Below are positions 1 to 13,500 of a DNA stretch of 64,000 nucleotides, piece by piece. The stretch is from Aphelocoma coerulescens (taxonomy: Eukaryota; Chordata; Aves; Passeriformes; Corvidae): contig NC_091015.1 in assembly GCF_041296385.1 (NCBI RefSeq), positions 56,610,345 to 56,674,344 of the forward strand, written 5' to 3'. Position numbers and translations under genes: made by a program. Each line of letters begins with the position of its first letter. Within the stretch, counting starts at the first letter, position 1. Under the pieces are notes generated by a model that made no database searches, was not told the DNA's origin, and worked only from the letters and a program-made list of their open reading frames with translations.

Positions 1-3000
1 TACACAAAATAGTGGAAATCTGCAGTTTTTCTTTCTTTTCAAACTCATACTTCTTTATGGTATTTTCAGAACTCCTTCTCAAGACTGATAACAGCAGGGA
101 AATAACTTGATTGGTAGGTAATATCTTTATGTTGTTTTACAGCCTTGTTTCACGTAAACATTTGTCAGTATGGCATATGTATAAAACTACTTTTTTTGGA
201 GATACCTTTAAAATCTGCCTAGAATCCCATGAAAAATTAAAATTATCTGGAAAAACACAGATCTGCATCTTCTGCAAAAATTTACATTTCTACTGAAGAC
301 CCTGTGAGTTGTATTATTAAAAAGTCTTGTAGGACTACAGAGCAAACTAAAAGGTGATGTATGCCCAGATTATTTATAACATCTATACACACAGAGACAA
401 CCATTTTTCTTCTTGCATCAGTAATGGCAAGCATCCTAGTTATCTCCTCCTACTACATAAATCTGGATTTCCCATTAATTTCTAATTGGATGCATGCATA
501 CTAATGCCATATTGAAAAAACTCTCCCATCTGAAAGACCAAGGGACTCAGCTTTCTTAAGAAACTTCTTACACTTTTCAAAGTAGCTCAAATCATGTTTG
601 GATAGCACTTGCATATTAGAGTAGTACCACTCAAGTCCATATAATGGCTCCTGTGACTAATTCTGCTTAGCACAACAGAGAACTACAAAATTTGTTATTA
701 AGCAACCCATTCTTAGACATAAATTAAATGCGCTTTGGTTAATTATCTCCTCTCTGTCTCATGTACATAGGGAAAAATCGAAGAAACAGAGAACTAAATT
801 GTAAAAACTGTAAATAAGACCTTTCTTTTTAAATATATACAGTAACTAAAGCAGTATCCTTTCTGGACATTTCATCAAGACTTGTGCCAGTACACTGCAG
901 AGTTAAAATAAATGTAAAACATTACAGCCAGAATTGAAGAGCTAAGCGTTCACAGCAGGGCTTGATTGTCAACCTACCATGATCTAAAGCACACACGTCT
1001 ACTTCTGCTGAGTCAATGTAGTTTTAAAAATAATGGATTCTTTTTTTAGAAAAAAAGATTCCCTAGGTCTTCAGGGCTGTTAAGGTTAGCATGGGCTATT
1101 TATAGGCATCAATGAAAAGGAGGAAATCTTACTTTGCTCTCCTACTGTTTGCCGCTGGTAAGAGTAGCTTGCAGGTTTTCTGCAAAATCTCTGTCATATC
1201 TTGACAAAACTGGAATTATCAACAGGGGACAATAGCATGGCAGCAAGATAAATCAGTGATATTACAGAATGACTTGGAAGGATGGAACAATTTGATTGAC
1301 TGTGCTGCTGGACTGTAGCAGCCAGCTTGGCTACAAGCACGCACTTTCTCTTCCTTTCTCCCTGCATCCCGAGAGCAGAGCAAGTAACAAGCTGTTATCC
1401 CTGGTGGAACATTCTTTTTTGTGTATCAGTAATCAAAATTGTTACTTCTTCTGTGACTGACTCACACAGAGCTCTCTGACATCTCTCATTTTCTTTAGGA
1501 GGAGATGCCCTTTGACTGACTTCATGGTACAATTTGACCACTTCAGCCCAGGAGGAATTCAACCCCTTAATTACAGGGACCAGCCTAAAACTGATGGGAG
1601 TTCTAGCACTTGTTTCAACACGGTCAAGGTTTTGCCTTCTGGACTGGTGCTCCTTTTAAGCAGCTCTTGAGTTTGCACCCTGATCATGATGTTCATATAA
1701 GCAATGAATAATGCTGAGGTGACCAGAATCGTGAAGCAGGACCACTGTACTCTGCCCTAAAAGTGCCCCACAACCTGCTGGGTTCACCTTTTATGGGTGC
1801 TCTGTGGCACTGGTGACACGTAGATGCTCCAAATGGGCTGTGGCATCAGAGATGCACAATACCCTTGCTAGGTTAAATGGTTTGTCAGCAGTAATGGTGA
1901 GAACACCAGATCAAAGGCATGATCTGAAAGGATCTGGATTCAGGCCCAGATGTCTGCCTGTGCAGGAGATCATGATGAAATGTGTACATTTCTTCACAAT
2001 CCCAAGAACCACACAGTGTGACTATCTGCTGCAAACTGCAATAACCTCTAGGATTTTGGTGCAATAAAGCCTTTAAATCATAGTTTAGGCAAACTTCTGG
2101 AACAATCAGCAACTGAGCTCTGGCATTTAATTTTAAAATCATAGAATTAACTGTGGGGCTTTCCTATACTTTTCACATTACAAATCTGTCATTCATCTCT
2201 CTGACTGAAAAACCCCCAAATTTCATTCAATTACTAGTACCCAATAACAGTTGACAAAATTAGACAGGTGTCTCTTTTATTCTTTGTTGAAACCTGACAG
2301 AAAGTCCTTTATAAACCAAAAAATCTGACACAATCCAGCAATTTTTTTTCTTACCAGGTCAGTGATAAACGATAATGGTCAGAACTGTATGCCTGAAACA
2401 CTTGATATTTACTCCACCAAAGACATTCTTAGACAGAAAGTTTTTTGCTTATACCTTAAATATGTAATACAAATTCAAAGCCTTGAAATTCACTGGGCTA
2501 GAACCTTTAGCAATGAAAATTGTTATTGGGATTGGTGCAAAGTTCATTCTGGAGTAGATGCCCATGACTTTTGAATGATGGAAATCCTGCATGCAGAGGT
2601 GAACTGATACATAATTTCATGCATGAAAAAGCAGAACTTATTTTAAGACTCACTTGTACCTATTCAGTACCATCAGAAATGAGCATAATTCCACTTGCCA
2701 TTGAAAATGGAACTTATGACATTCTAAGCATAATGGCAAAACACTGTTGATGCTTGAGATAGGGTGATAATTTGAATAGGGGATTTTAAAAGGTAAGTTG
2801 GGAAGTGAGAACAAAGGAACTTACTTGTGAAACTGCTGTGAATAGACTTTCCATTCTTCTATTAAATATTTAACTGGGTTATAGTAGCATTTAAAGGCAG
2901 AAAAATTCAAGACCAACTATTAACATATAAATATAACCCAGCTCCTCACTGCAGTTACAAAGCATCAGAAGTGTTCCTAACTCAAGCCTTTTCTTATTTA

Positions 3001-6000
3001 CTCCATGCACCAAAGCAACTGGTGGTGTAAAAGTGAGAGGTTTCATGGACATTCTGTATGTCTTTGCAGCCATAGCTATTCCTAAGCACGACCCTGAGAG
3101 CTTAAACAGACAACAAAGAGTCTCACATTAGGGAGGCTCCCCTTTCTGAAAGATGAGAGGAGCTTCTGTTGGCCAAGTGGCTTAATTCCAGCCTCCAAAA
3201 GGTGAGTATGGGGAGGGGCAGAGGAGAAGATCCCTTGTGAGGGCACAGCAAAAATCAGGAGGGAAGCCTGGTTGATCTACAGTCCTTCCCTTCCCTGTGG
3301 CTAGCGCCACAGATACATTTTAACTCCTTGTGTTGAACACAGGAAGGGTGAGGAAGTTTTCTTGTAGGACAAGGTTCTTCCATACGCAACACTCCTCAGC
3401 ACCATGCTCAATTATCTGATGCGGAGGTGATAACCTTGTGGTGCTGCCAAAAACTGGGACACGCTTCCCTTGTAGGGCACTCAAAGCTTTAGCTCCAGCA
3501 CGTTCTGGCACACCCCAGCTGGCTGAAAGCCAGGGGCACTGCTGTGGCTGGTCGTGCTGAGGCAAGGGAGCAACACAGCAAAACACACACGTTGACTCTG
3601 CTGCACCTTTTGCTGATGATCCGTCCACACAGAGGAAGGACAAGCACTGCAAAGCCTTCCTGGTGCCTTCACACAGGACAGCAAGAAATACGAGCACACA
3701 AACAGAGCTGCATTTCTCAATCTGCAGACACTTCCTCTCAGTCCTCCAGGACGTATCTGCCTGAGCGGGGATAAATCTATACCTTTGCCAGAAAAATGGA
3801 GGAAACTGGGAAAGACACCACACCTTGATGAGGGGCTGCAATGGTAGAATGAAATAACACCACATTTTGCAGTGGCTTCTGTTAGGCACCAGGCAGAAAC
3901 CCCAGTCTAAAGTTAGAACCTTATTAACTTTCATGGCAAAGCACTTGCAGAGCTATATTTGTAGGGATCTAGAAAATCTATTTTTGTTTATGTTTGCAAG
4001 TCTGTTTAATCAGCTTGGCAAAGCTAACCAATAAAGAAACGTTCTGCAGCTATCCTGAAAGTCTTCCCTTCGCTTCCAAGATCCGTGGGTTCATGTCTTT
4101 CATAAATGTGAACTCATTCAAATCTTTTCACAATTTCCCCCACTTTTTTTTATATATCCATTTCTTTCTCACGGGTGTCAGAATACAATAACAGCTTTGA
4201 TCTTACTGGAGATAACTATATATGGGTAGATGCTTTTTCTTGAAATGCAGACTGGGAGTGGATCCAGAGGTCAAGCCAGAAGGTTACATATATTTGAAAA
4301 CCTCACTTAAAGAAAATCCCTTTGTGTGGCTTCTAATATGCCTCTGAATGTGAGTCTTGAAACACCTAGCTGTGAATGCTGCTCTCTGTATCATGATGTT
4401 CCAAGTCTTAAAAAAATTGAAGTTCAAAGAGAAGGGAAGACTAAGAAAGTTAGGTTTGTAGCTATGGAACAAGCACTTTTTTTGCCACATCAAAAGCTCT
4501 GATAAAAGCAATCCAGTGATTCAGGATAAGAGCATATTATTTGATGTATTAATTCAGCAGTGGGCTAGCACTAGTAAGAAGATCTCCTTTTTCACCCCAT
4601 TACAAGATTGCTTTTGTGCATTACAGAGAAGTTTAAAATGCCCAAGATAGAGCTAATCAAAGTTCTAGTTTAGATGAAGGTCATGCATGTCCTCTGAGGT
4701 CTGATTTTCACATGCTTTTTTGAAACCACTGAATTCCTAAGTTGCAAAACCTGGTAGAATTTTGTCAAGTCCACAAAAAATGGATCTGTGCCCGGCAGAC
4801 TTTTGAAAATGCTGAAGGTTTATTGCAAAATGTATGGATTCTGCACGTTACCAAAACCAAGGATGCATAACTGAATGAGTATTTTCGTATTCAGAATGAA
4901 TATCCCAACCCTTACTGCACTGAAACTTTATTTAATTTGGGTGAGGTATGTATGCAGATGATGCTACACTGGGAAGTGTAAGTATGGAAGACAAAACACT
5001 GTAAAGTTACATGCCCTCTCATTCTGGAAAAAGAACTTTAAATTGAGCCTCTCTGACACAAAGTCAGTGTTCCTTCCCATCATTTTGCTTCTCCTCACAG
5101 AAGCATGTGTCTAAGGGGGGCTATAGTTCCTAAGGATGTAAGGTGTGTGAGCTTTTTCTTAACAGATGCTCCAAGAGAAGAAAGTACCAGCAATACAACC
5201 TCAAGAGAAAGGGAGTTAATAAAAACTTCTGCTTGTAACCATCAGTACTGCTATCCCCACTTTTCTTTTCTGAAGAAGCAGCAGGTATAGGGGAGGGGGA
5301 TGGGATTTCATTAAAGTATTCTAGTTTTCTGGAAGATATCAAGTCAAAATGTAGAAAGAATGTACAATTTTTTTCTTTTACATTTTTGCATCTAAAAAAG
5401 CAGTAAAAAGCAGTGGTTCGTAGTTGTGGGTTTTTGAAGAGACAAAATAAGTGAGATCCATAAAAGCAGCACACTTGGATGGGGAAAGACATGCTTCCAG
5501 GAGCCTGTGCTGGGCTGAACTCTAGCTTCAAATGATAACATACATGAGGTAGTGGCACACGATTCCTCTTTATGAGAGTAGTCCTGAACTCCTGCCAAAA
5601 ATCTCTCTATATGCCACTTAGTGCTTCAAGACAAGAAGAATAATGACAGGTCTATAAAATCTGCTGGAATTGACAGTTCTTATTGTTCTGAAAAGTTTTC
5701 GTGACGCACAGGAATTTTCAGATTAGCACTGCACAATGTTGAACAAAATGGGTGTCAAGCAAATCAATGGGCTTTTCACAAGTCACAAGTCTTTGTTTTA
5801 CTGCTGTTCCACTTTTATTCTGTGCTTGGTGTTGCTTTGTTGCGTGCGTGTGCCATTTGAGACGTGAGTGTGCATGCACTGAACAGGGAGTGAGAGCTTT
5901 CCATGGCATGATGTTCCATGTAAGCAAGTCTTAGCATGGAGAAACTCTTCCTAAAAATGTTGGTTGTTTTTTTTTTTTTTGCAAACACAAAAATAAGGAA

Positions 6001-9000
6001 CTGTTTATATTTGTGTGGTTAGTCTCAACTGGAGTTACAACTGTCTTCAATTCATTTGGAGGTGAACATATTGAGCCACCTTTTTACACCTGTGTGTAAA
6101 AATTTGTACCTACTCACTTGAATCATGGGGTGAAAACCAAACACATCTGAGGCAAAACTGAAGACTGGTGGTGCTAGCATCTGTTTATCTAGAACATGAA
6201 TGACCATCAGGGCTTTTGTAACTGAAGGAGGGAAATAATGAAATATTCAAATTTGATATCTCTGGACACATATAAAACTCAGATCAGAATTTCTGCTCTA
6301 TGCTTCCAGTATAGACTAACATATGGGTATGAGGCTCTACAAGCAGATAAAGGATAACCAAAACAAAACTTGTGGAATGCCTATTCCACTTAGGTTTTCA
6401 ATATTACTGTCACTGAGGCAAATAGAAAGAAAAAATTAACCCACTGCCTTTGTGAAAATCTCTCTCTTCCAAGAAAAATATAAGCATAAGACTGAAGATC
6501 AGATCAATGCCTGGTGGCATCTCGTGTAAGTCAATGGAGCTATGCCAATTTGGTCTGGCACCAAGCATTTTAGAAGACATATGAGCCCATCAAACCAAGT
6601 GTTTTCCAACGCAACCAATTAAAGCTACCCCAAGATAGCATTTTTTTTCAGCTTCTGCATCCTCCCAACTGCTGCCAGCATGCCACAGCTCTCACTGAAG
6701 CCTACTCACTCCTCTGTTGCTGGAACTCTTATAGCCTGGGAATTTGAAATGCCTCTCCCACATAGATCCTCCCCAAGCACTAACGACGAGCAACTGTTCT
6801 CTGCAGCATCAGGTCAAAAATCTAATGCAAGCATGGCTTTGACTGCAACACGAGCTTTTCCACCTCAGGCACCACTGTGGTGTGAAGCCCTCAGACAGAC
6901 TGATCCAGTGCTTAGCAGTTATACACTGTTTCCCTCCCTCCCTCCCTCCCTCCCTCCCCCCCAGTCTCCTCCTTTTATCTGCTAATGCACAGGGATAGAC
7001 AAAAAAATCCCTTCAAACAAGGTTATGGGAGAGAGAGGAACTCTATCACATACGGTATTTGCCTAACACTGGTGACTAAATTTGAGAGGTTTGTGTTGTT
7101 TGAACTATATCCCTGGAGTGCTAACAAGAATTAAAATATCATCTTAAGAGTTGCAGTGACCTTAAAAGACAATGTTCTCCTAGGCTTTCACCATCAGCAA
7201 TCAGAAAATAAAGCAGAAGGCAGTAGGGATGGAATTCAAAACCCTCAAAGGTGCAATTAAGCTTCATTTTGATGCATCCCAAAGGTGTTCAAAATGACCA
7301 GCCTGGAGCCAGGAACAACCCATGCCCAGGTGTGCAAGGGTCCAAGCTTTCTCACAGATTTTTATGGAGTATCTCAGCCTAGATCAAAGCATCCACCTTC
7401 AAGATGGGGAGTGGGCACATCTCTTTGCCTAGACTGCCGTACGCAATGGGATTTTCAGCTACACCAGTGCTAAGTAAATACAAATGAATGATACAAGACC
7501 CTGGGGAAGGTGACATAGCAGCAAAATACCTTCTTCATTAAAAAAGAAAATTCATTCTTGGCACTTTCATCACTGCCAAACAAAAATAAGTATTGCAATA
7601 AGAGCTAACAGTTATCTCTTTTTTGCGTACCTTAGGAAAATGCATTTTTTTCTAAGCCCAATGCCATAGGATGCCTGGGGCCATCATTTCAATAAAAGGC
7701 GACCCAAACACCCCTGGGAAACACAGGGAAGAGTGACTTATATATGTGTCTTCAGAAAAAGCAATAACTCAAGCTTAATAAGGAGTCCCTCCTGCATTTG
7801 TGATACATTGGGTTAAACACCCAAAACTACACAGAGGAGCTTTACACAGCTTTCATCAACAGACACTCTTCCTGTATTGATGCACAGAATTCTATGTTCT
7901 GTAATTTTTTAAAATTTATATTGATCCAGCAGTTCTTGAAAACACTGACAATTCTTTTTTTGGCATCAACTCTGAGGCAACGCTGATTCCTTTAACTGGA
8001 GGGATAAGCTCCACGTACACACCTTCCTGCCACAACTTGCAAGGCAAAAGCAAAGCTCACCAGCTTTTAAACCGTATAAAAAAAAAATTTACACCCTCAG
8101 CCTGAGATTCCCAGGCAGCAATGTGACTTCTCAGCAGTTCCTAATGATGGGAAATGAAGCTGTATGTTAAGTTCTAAAATGAACACAAGACACCAAAAAA
8201 TGGATCCCTAAAATGCAGCCAGCTTCGTAAGATGTTTGCACCCAGTTTGGTTACTATAAAATTCCTGATACACTTGACTAGCTCAGGCACAGGGTGAAAA
8301 TACAAAAAAGGTGTTTCTAAATCTTCTTCTTCCCATTTCTGCTGTTTCTCCTATGTATTTCCACAAACCAGGTAAGAGGACTAAGTCTCTGAGAGGGTTA
8401 AGCAGAGACAACTGTGAGCTCCATGCAGCAAAGCTCCCTGTCATGATAAAACATGAACAATGCTGAGCTGAATTCATGGCTGGTGTAACTGAAGTAACCC
8501 CAGAGGGTTACAGAGGGACAGATTTGCACACACACTTCCCTCCCCTTTCTAAATATACTGTTTCTGCTTTACAGAATCAAAAGCAGAGTCCCAACAGGCA
8601 AAGGAATCAACTTCTAACACATGCCCCACAATGGTGAAAAAGGAAACTCTCCACACTTTTCACATACCCACAGGTTTCATAAACAAATAAGAAAGCTTTT
8701 GAATTAAATGCATTTTTAAAAGCCTTCAAAGAAGAAGAAATCAATTTGAAAAAAAGAGAAAAGGAACACGAAGGGTAGGAAAAGCAATGACTTTTTTGTG
8801 CTGAACACAGTGATGAACGATGAGCAACTTGTGTTTTCTTGGCTCAGGGTCTGAACTGGCATTCGACAAACCAATGTAATAACATACCATTTATTATTAT
8901 ACCGATACCACAAACGCTGGTGGCTACATGCGGGCACCCCAGACTTTTGTGCCTGAGATATTCTGCTCCATGTGGTTTGCTTTCCTTTTCAAACAGAGGG

Positions 9001-9271
9001 GTGATCTGAAATACCCCAAAGAACACAGCATCCTTCCACAGACTAGCCTTAATTAGGCTAAAAAATCGCCCAAGGCAATGCAAACAGCTAACTAGTTTGT
9101 CCGATGCCTGAAACCATTTGGAAGAACGCATCTCGCCACATGCGAAACAAAACCGGGGAATCCTTCACGCTATTTACAGTTGTAACTAATTTGCTTTTCC
9201 CATTCCTCGACACCATTAATCGCTCCATGCCCAGGCTGAAATAGCAAGATAAAGTACACGGATCTACTTAC
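1..9271. other. Intronic sequence, no gene recognised
   Basis: AT-rich host DNA that I assign to the ELMO1 intron downstream of the 31936-32072 exon. I looked for ELMO1-like coding blocks on the minus strand and saw none. The open frames here are short or lack any recognisable domain, including one of 204 codons at 3320-3934 minus. Simple repeats include a TCCC run at about 6928-6961 and a poly-T run near 5968-5981. No CR1 or LTR element is recognised in this stretch. Confidence 0.5.
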
Positions 9272-9480
9272 AGAGATCTCGTAGCTCCATCGTTCCCGAT
9301 GACAAATTCACCTCCCACACGGCAGCGAGCGAATGACTTAATGCTGCTTTCCGCGGGCGGCACCGTGCGCACGGGCAGCGGCAGGTGGTCCGTGGCGAGG
9401 CTCTCCGCGCAGACCCGCGCCCGGCGCAGCCATGTGAGAGGCGCTGCCCCGCGGCCGCGCACCTTTGCCCGCTGCGCTGC
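9272..9480 (-). other. Candidate non-coding first exon of a short ELMO1 transcript
   Basis: The minus strand has a splice donor, TCT|GTAAGT, with the last exon base at 9272 and intron GT starting at 9271. The 5' end near 9480 is only a guess from promoter spacing. The frame that would run into a following phase-0 exon is closed by TGA about a dozen codons before the donor, with no ATG after it. The exon would therefore be non-coding and translation would begin in the next exon, as in the known short isoform. Short upstream open frames with ATGs exist inside it. No transcript evidence is available; the donor is seen, the exon is inferred. Confidence 0.4.
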
Positions 9481-9860
9481 CCGCGCCCCGCGCGTAGCTC
9501 CGCTTATGTGCCGGGCGCCCGGCGGGCTCCCATTGGCACGGGCGGGCGGCGGCAGCCAATGGCAGCCCACTCCCGCGGCAGGGAAACTCCTGCCCGCTTA
9601 TTTAGCATCTCGGGAGACCGTATTTCCGAGGGAGAGCGCAGCTTCCCTCGCATCCTGCCATCGCACGGCGGGGATGAATAGATCAGAGATCTCCGGCTCT
9701 GGGGCTCCCCCTCCCCGCCCGCTCCTTTTGTCCCAGAGCCCGGCGCTCACCCAGAGGCAGCGCTGATGAGGACCCGGCACCCGGGTCCACCTTGGCGGGG
9801 GCCGCGGGGGAGCGCGCCGGAGCTCCACAATTACTCGCTCCATCGCCATGGAAACAGCCT
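9290..9860 (-). promoter_or_regulatory. CpG island, candidate internal ELMO1 promoter
   Basis: A sharp island of CpG-dense, GC-rich sequence in an otherwise AT-rich window. It carries an inverted CCAAT box (ATTGG at 9532-9536, so CCAAT on the minus strand), a second CCAAT on the plus strand at 9556-9560, several GGGCGG-type GC boxes around 9538-9552 and NotI-like GCGGCCGC near 9451. For minus-strand transcription, a CATAAG element lies about 25-30 bp downstream of the 9536 CCAAT, which would place initiation near 9475-9480. The island lies in the intron that follows the ELMO1 exon ending FNK. Mammalian ELMO1 is known to make a short C-terminal isoform of about 247 residues that starts just after that point, so an internal promoter here is a reasonable inference. 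Bidirectional or plus-strand activity cannot be excluded. Confidence 0.6.
9842..9855 (+). promoter_or_regulatory. RFX-type X-box-like site
   Basis: The 14-bp sequence ATCGCCATGGAAAC is close to the RFX X-box consensus (GTTGCCATGGAAAC type), differing at two positions. It lies at the edge of the CpG island. The match is to a known binding motif; occupancy is not shown. Confidence 0.35.
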
Positions 9861-10135
9861 GGATGCAGCGGGCTGGATTTGTGTAGCACATCTGCTGCCA
9901 GGCTCATAATCAACTGCAATCTCATCTTTTTTCCCTCTGCTCTCGCTGCTTATTTGATTGTGAGTTTGCTCTCTCTTTTCGTACATGCTGGGAAAGTACA
10001 CGCAGACAGAGCTGTGTACGTGTTCACTTTCTCCCTGTGCAAACACACCACACACACACGACACACGTGTGCACATACCCCAAGTTCACTTGTATGCATG
10101 CATATGCTAAGGAGGTACACTCCCTGTGTACCCAC
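9861..10135. other. Flank between CpG island and CR1
   Basis: Unique host sequence with a CA-rich patch at about 10042-10075 that also contains ACACGTGT. No gene recognised. Confidence 0.4.
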
Positions 10136-10508
10136 ATCACAGAATCACAGAATAGTTAAAGATCATCTAGATCCAACCCCCCTGCCATGGGCAGGGATAT
10201 CTTTTATGAATGCTGGTTCCTTGAAGTCCCATCCAATCTGGCCTTGAACACTCCCAGGGATGGGGCATCCACAGCTTGTCTGGCAATCTGTCCCAGTGCC
10301 TCCACTTCCCTCACAGTAAAGAATTTCTTCCTAATATCTAATCTAAATCAACACTCTTTCACTTTAAGGCCATTACCCCTTGTCATGTCACTCCATGCCC
10401 TTGTAAAAAGTCCCTCTCCAGCTACGGAAAGTGCTCCAGTGTCTCCCTGAGAGGTGCTCCATCCCTCTGATCATCTTCTTGGCCCCACTTTGGACTTGCT
10501 CTAACAAG
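10136..10508 (-). repeat. CR1 LINE fragment (3' part, minus strand)
   Basis: Begins with the CR1 tail signature as seen on the opposite strand (AATCACAGAATAGTTAAAG), then GATCATCTAGATCCAACCCC, CTGCCATGGGCAGGGATAT, the GGGATGGGGCATCCACAGCTT block, GAATTTCTTCCTAATATCTA and the GCCCTTGTAAAAAGTCCCTC block. These are landmarks of the non-LTR retrotransposon CR1, abundant in birds. It is 5'-truncated, as nearly all CR1 copies are, and diverged with small gaps near its older end. Non-coding. Confidence 0.93.
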
Positions 10509-13500
10509 TAATACACCTTATGCACATTTCAGCTTTATTTAACTGACCAGCAGAAGACAAGACTACTGTCAAAATACTGTATTTTGTTTTCCAGTTCCAT
10601 ATATTGTATCTCTCCAAAACAAGGTGAAAATCTGAGACAGCTATTCGGAAACCTCCAAAAATGCATCTGGCACCCACAGACAGTGACCTGCATCTTCAAG
10701 CAGCTAATTCTACACTGGGTATTTCCTGTCCTGTTAGGGCCTAATGAAACACATCACTAGGAAATCTTTATGCACAAAAGAGTTGGTAGTCATTGACAAA
10801 AACTCCATCCTGACCTCTGACAATATAAGGAAGGAGAGATGATTAGAAGAAAGGAACACTGGAGAGAGACAAGATTCCCAAGCCAACAATGCAGTCAGCA
10901 AAGGAACAGTTTGGCAGTTGGGGGTATTTTCTGGCTGCTCCTCAGACTTTTTTGGGGACAACTGAAACAAAATCTTTCATTCTTTCCATGTTCCTGTTAC
11001 TGAAACGGCAAGATGAGGAGAAAAGTCAAGTTCATGCATTTATATTAAAAAGATAACCTCAGACAGACCATGAGACACTGACATACTATCATTATGGTGT
11101 TAAGAAAGAATTTCAGATGGAAAAAAAATGAGGATACATTCCTTTTTCAGGAACCCTTACTTGCATTTAACTAAAAGAAAAAGAATAAAAAAAATGAAAG
11201 ATCTTCTTAAAAAACCTCAACATTTCTATATTGCACTAGTAACAGAAATCCACTCCATTTGTCATAGTAAATAGAAGCATTTTAAAATGCACCATGACAG
11301 AGACTTACAGGTAGATTCATCTCCTTGTACAATAAAGGCCACTCCCTGTTAAATGTCTTCTACCTGTGTCTAACCCAGAGTCCAGGAAGGTCTTCCAAGC
11401 CTCTTGGTCTAGTGCTCAAGAGCAAGGCCATAACAGAGAGCTACATCAGAGATTTGGCTTTTCAGGCCATCTGTGACTCAACTATAATTCTTGACACAGA
11501 AGTGAGCTTCTGTGCGAACTGTATTCGTAATGGTTGAGGATGCTGTAAGGGTCCACTTCTGGCAATGCTGTACCTTCAGCTTTTCATTTGCCTTTGGAGC
11601 AGCACCATCACTATAAGGATTACCCTGAGCTTGCCAGCTTTTGCGGTCATTCTTTCAGTCTTGAAATATTAAACTGTGGAAAGATATTCAGTGTGCATTT
11701 TTAAGGAAATGAGGGCTAATTAAAAAGCCTAGATTTGCTGACAGAACTTGCTGTGGAAGAAAGCAATCTGTCCAGTTCCATCCCTCTCCCACTCCTCCTT
11801 CCACCTAAATCACACAGGGAAGAGGGTGGTCTGAGAGTGTGGAGCATGCTCTGTCATTTTTCTGTGAATGGTGAAACACTTCAGCAGTTCCAAGGTTATT
11901 TTTGCTAGCTGCTATTGTCATGTCATGGACTGGATGCACTGTCAATATGTAGAGCTTAAAATAATCATGCAAACCAACAATAAATGTTTCAATGCTACTG
12001 TATAATGAAAACCAAATGGCACATCCCTAGAAGGTCTCTACAATTAATTTTTTAAGCCAAAATTAAATTGAAGAGGTTCCTTATGAAATACATTGTTCCT
12101 TTCTGTTATGTGATGCACAGAGTTCAAAACTCTTCATGAGGCTGTGCTTTGCTAAACAAAACCCCACTGCAATTAAAAAAAAACGATTAGCAGTGCAACT
12201 TTTGATGTATCTGGAGAAAATTTCCCTTGGCCCAGTTTCCAAAACTCCCATCTGCATTTCACATGCTCACAGGGAGAAGATTGTGTCCCAGATTAGGGCA
12301 ACCAGTCAAGAACTCAGAAGACACATTTTTAAGGTGTTTTCTTTCATAGGAAAGGAGCAGAAGTGACAGAGATCTCTGCTTCTGACAACAGCAAGCCACT
12401 AGATTTAAGGTTATGAAATCTCACCTTTGTCACTTTCTTTCCTTAGTAATCTCCCCTGCAAATTGCATTTCTTTTCCTCACAAGGTTGTGTTGTGAGAAT
12501 AAACACACTAAGTATTTCACTGCAATCTAAAAAGCAGGACAAGACACAGACACCTAAGAAAGCTTTTAAGGGAGATCAAAAATTCAAGGCTAGAAAAATC
12601 CAGGCATTTTCAAAGCAGCATAATAAATAAGATTTGTGAAAAAATCTTCTAAGATAGGAGGATAAAATGATGCTGTTCAATCAGAAGGATAAAAGATTTC
12701 CAGGAAGGCTTCACACCAAAGCTGCTACTTGTCAATCCGACAGCAGCTCCTGCCAGTATGCTGTCATGGGCTAAGACCTGTTTGTGTGTGGGAGCTGAGG
12801 AACAATCAGTGATGATATAATGCTTACTCATCCTTCTAGATCGTGGGTTTTTTCTTTTTTTAGCCTAGATACCTAAAGGGGAAGATGGTTAACCTACTAA
12901 CAGTTCCCAAGTCACAGACTTGCTGGTTGGCTCCCAGTGACTCCTCTTCCAGTGCCATAAATTACCTGATAATGCTGAGTAAACTTTCAAGCCCTTTCAA
13001 AAGTCCATTTTTAGAAGCAGCTGATTTGCACCAGGAACAGTTAGTCCTATTGATTTATTCCAGGAAGACTGACATATTTCCCTTTCACATCTGTATTCTT
13101 GAAGTGTCAATTAGGACCTACTCTGTAGATAATACAAACAAGTATTTCAGAGACTTCCAAGGCCATATTTCACATTTAGTTTGGTTTTTCCCAAATCTTA
13201 GAATCAGAAAACTTCATGACTCTTTTATCAGGAGGCCCCTACACTTTATTTCAAATGACCAGGTTTGAAGGTTTGGGGTTTTTTTCTAATACTACTGTAT
13301 CAGAAAGAAGATTTTGCATAGTAACACAAAAACACAAATTCAAATGAAAATGCTGGGCCAGAGCATAAAGAGACATTTATCCTTTCTGCCATTTACGACA
13401 GGTTTACTACAAACCACAAAGCTTATCTGACTAGGAACACACAAGTGATATATAAGCTGCTGAAAACAGTCAGGAACACAGCTTTGCAAATCAGATTAGA

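Noticed and set aside
3320..3934. 204-codon open frame on the minus strand, the longest outside the ERV
   Set aside because: No recognisable domain, cysteine/serine-rich random-looking composition, no similarity to ELMO1, and no splice or promoter context. Likely chance.
9268..9766. Overlapping open frames on both strands in the CpG island
   Set aside because: High GC suppresses stop codons. The translations are Arg/Ala/Pro-rich with no domain, and the minus frame ends in the TAA inside the GTAAGT splice donor.
10691..10715. Minus-strand ATGCAGGT as the start of the next ELMO1 exon (MQV...)
   Set aside because: The codons after it do not continue as the conserved ELMO1 sequence, and no acceptor precedes it.
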